Shown here piece by piece: positions 63,309 through 64,000 of a DNA stretch of 64,000 nt; position 1 is the first letter of the stretch; each line of letters starts with the position of its first letter. Under the pieces are notes generated by a model that did no database searches, was not told the origin of the DNA, and saw only the letters and a program-made list of their open reading frames with translations. The stretch spans positions 1 to 64,000 of the forward strand of contig NZ_FUXB01000007.1 of NCBI RefSeq assembly GCF_900167345.1, written 5' to 3'. The stretch is from Vibrio cincinnatiensis DSM 19608. Lineage in GTDB: Bacteria; Pseudomonadota; Gammaproteobacteria; Enterobacterales; Vibrionaceae. A program made the position numbers and the translations under genes.

Positions 63309-64000
63309 ATGTCGACAGAAATTAATTTTGACGGCGTCGAACAACTGCCACTGCGTAAGTTTACTGAAGACGCTTATCTGAATTACTCCATGTATGTCAT
63401 CATGGACCGAGCCCTGCCTTACATTGGTGATGGGCTAAAACCGGTTCAACGACGTATTATTTATGCGATGTCTGAGCTGGGGCTTTCAGCCGCAGCGAAA
63501 TACAAGAAATCGGCTCGTACGGTTGGTGATGTATTGGGTAAATACCACCCACATGGTGATTCCGCCTGTTATGAAGCCATGGTATTGATGGCCCAGCCTT
63601 TCTCCTATCGTTACCCTCTGGTTGATGGACAAGGTAACTGGGGGGCTCCGGATGATCCTAAATCTTTCGCCGCTATGCGTTATACCGAAGCAAAGTTATC
63701 GAAATTTGCTGAGATCTTACTGGGTGAATTAGGGCAAGGAACCGTTGAGTGGCAGCCTAACTTCGATGGCACGATGAAAGAGCCCAAAATGCTACCAGCA
63801 CGTCTGCCACACATCCTACTCAATGGGGTAACAGGGATTGCGGTGGGAATGGCTACCGATATACCGCCACATAACGTGCGGGAAGTGGTTGATGCAACGA
63901 TTCATTTAATCGAGCATCCTGATGCATCTTTACCTGACTTGATGCAATACATCAAGGGGCCTGATTTTCCAACGGAAGCGGAGATCATCACGCCTCAGGT
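63309..64000 (+). CDS. parC: DNA topoisomerase IV subunit A, 5' part
   Basis: Cleavage subunit of topoisomerase IV, cut by the right end of the window after 230 codons. The N-terminal winged helix is intact. The quinolone-resistance region is wild type, with S85 in [10 protein letters not shown] and E89. The catalytic tyrosine is Y125 in AMRYTEAKL. The start ATG 63309 abuts the parE stop, so the two are cotranslated. Confidence 0.96.
   Translation, partial: MSTEINFDGVEQLPLRKFTEDAYLNYSMYVIMDRALPYIGDGLKPVQRRIIYAMSELGLSAAAKYKKSARTVGDVLGKYHPHGDSACYEAMVLMAQPFSYRYPLVDGQGNWGAPDDPKSFAAMRYTEAKLSKFAEILLGELGQGTVEWQPNFDGTMKEPKMLPARLPHILLNGVTGIAVGMATDIPPHNVREVVDATIHLIEHPDASLPDLMQYIKGPDFPTEAEIITPQ

Overview
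The window is a stretch of core chromosome from a gamma-proteobacterium, almost certainly Vibrionaceae (Vibrio or a close relative). The evidence is the protein sequences (LeuO, RseA, UbiH/UbiI, YgfX, ParC with the vibrio-type numbering S85/E89), a 6S RNA gene between zapA and ygfA, and a gene order that, as I recall it, follows the Vibrio cholerae large chromosome from leuABCD to parC. Species cannot be fixed from the sequence alone. I see no insertion sequence, prophage, integron, CRISPR array or obvious foreign island; gene density is high and strands switch often.

Layout. 1-90: 3' end of a 5S rRNA gene and its terminator, the tail of an rrn operon. 200-5255 (minus): leucine operon leuL-leuA-leuB-leuC-leuD with a leader peptide and an attenuator. 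5351-7060 (plus): a PAP2 phosphatase and an MJ1255-type glycosyltransferase overlapping by 4 bases, preceded by a near-consensus Fur box. 7405-12994 (plus): leuO, a FadD-like acyl-CoA ligase, then ilvI-ilvH with a structured leader. 13072-16419 (minus): serA (PurR-like operator upstream), rpiA, ygfA, 6S RNA, zapA. 16649-19663 (plus): ygfB-ubiH-ubiI, without pepP. 19724-22727: ytfK, a candidate small RNA, a YbaK-family deacylase and ygfZ (minus), then sdhE-ygfX (plus). 22730-24337 (minus): nadB. 24785-34034 (plus): sigma-E promoter, rpoE-rseA-rseB-rseC, then lepA, lepB-rnc-era, and recO-pdxJ-acpS. 34037-36820 (minus): barA. 36994-44682 (plus): rlmD-relA, mazG, pyrG, eno. 44795-49011 (minus): ygiM-cca and a DUF47-pit phosphate module. 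49211-56906 (plus): ygiF, a chemoreceptor, glnE, hldE. 57047-58363 (minus): tolC. 58683-64000 (plus): nudF-yqiB-cpdA-yqiA, parE and the 5' part of parC.

How the genes fit together. Branched-chain amino acid synthesis is concentrated at the left (leuABCD, ilvIH, leuO). The middle holds the extracytoplasmic stress system (sigma E, RseA/B/C) beside the protein-export and RNA-processing block (LepA, LepB, RNase III, Era). The right has global regulators (BarA, RelA, MazG), nucleotide and glycolytic enzymes (PyrG, enolase), envelope functions (HldE, TolC) and topoisomerase IV.

The most interesting non-coding signals are: a Fur-box-fronted phosphatase/glycosyltransferase pair; a three-hairpin candidate RNA near 20237-20375; a nested hairpin upstream of parE; a small ORF and hairpins upstream of ilvI; a PurR operator upstream of serA; and a CRP-like site at a class II position upstream of pyrG. 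I did not find a whole new multi-gene system; the phosphatase/glycosyltransferase pair is the least explained coding unit.
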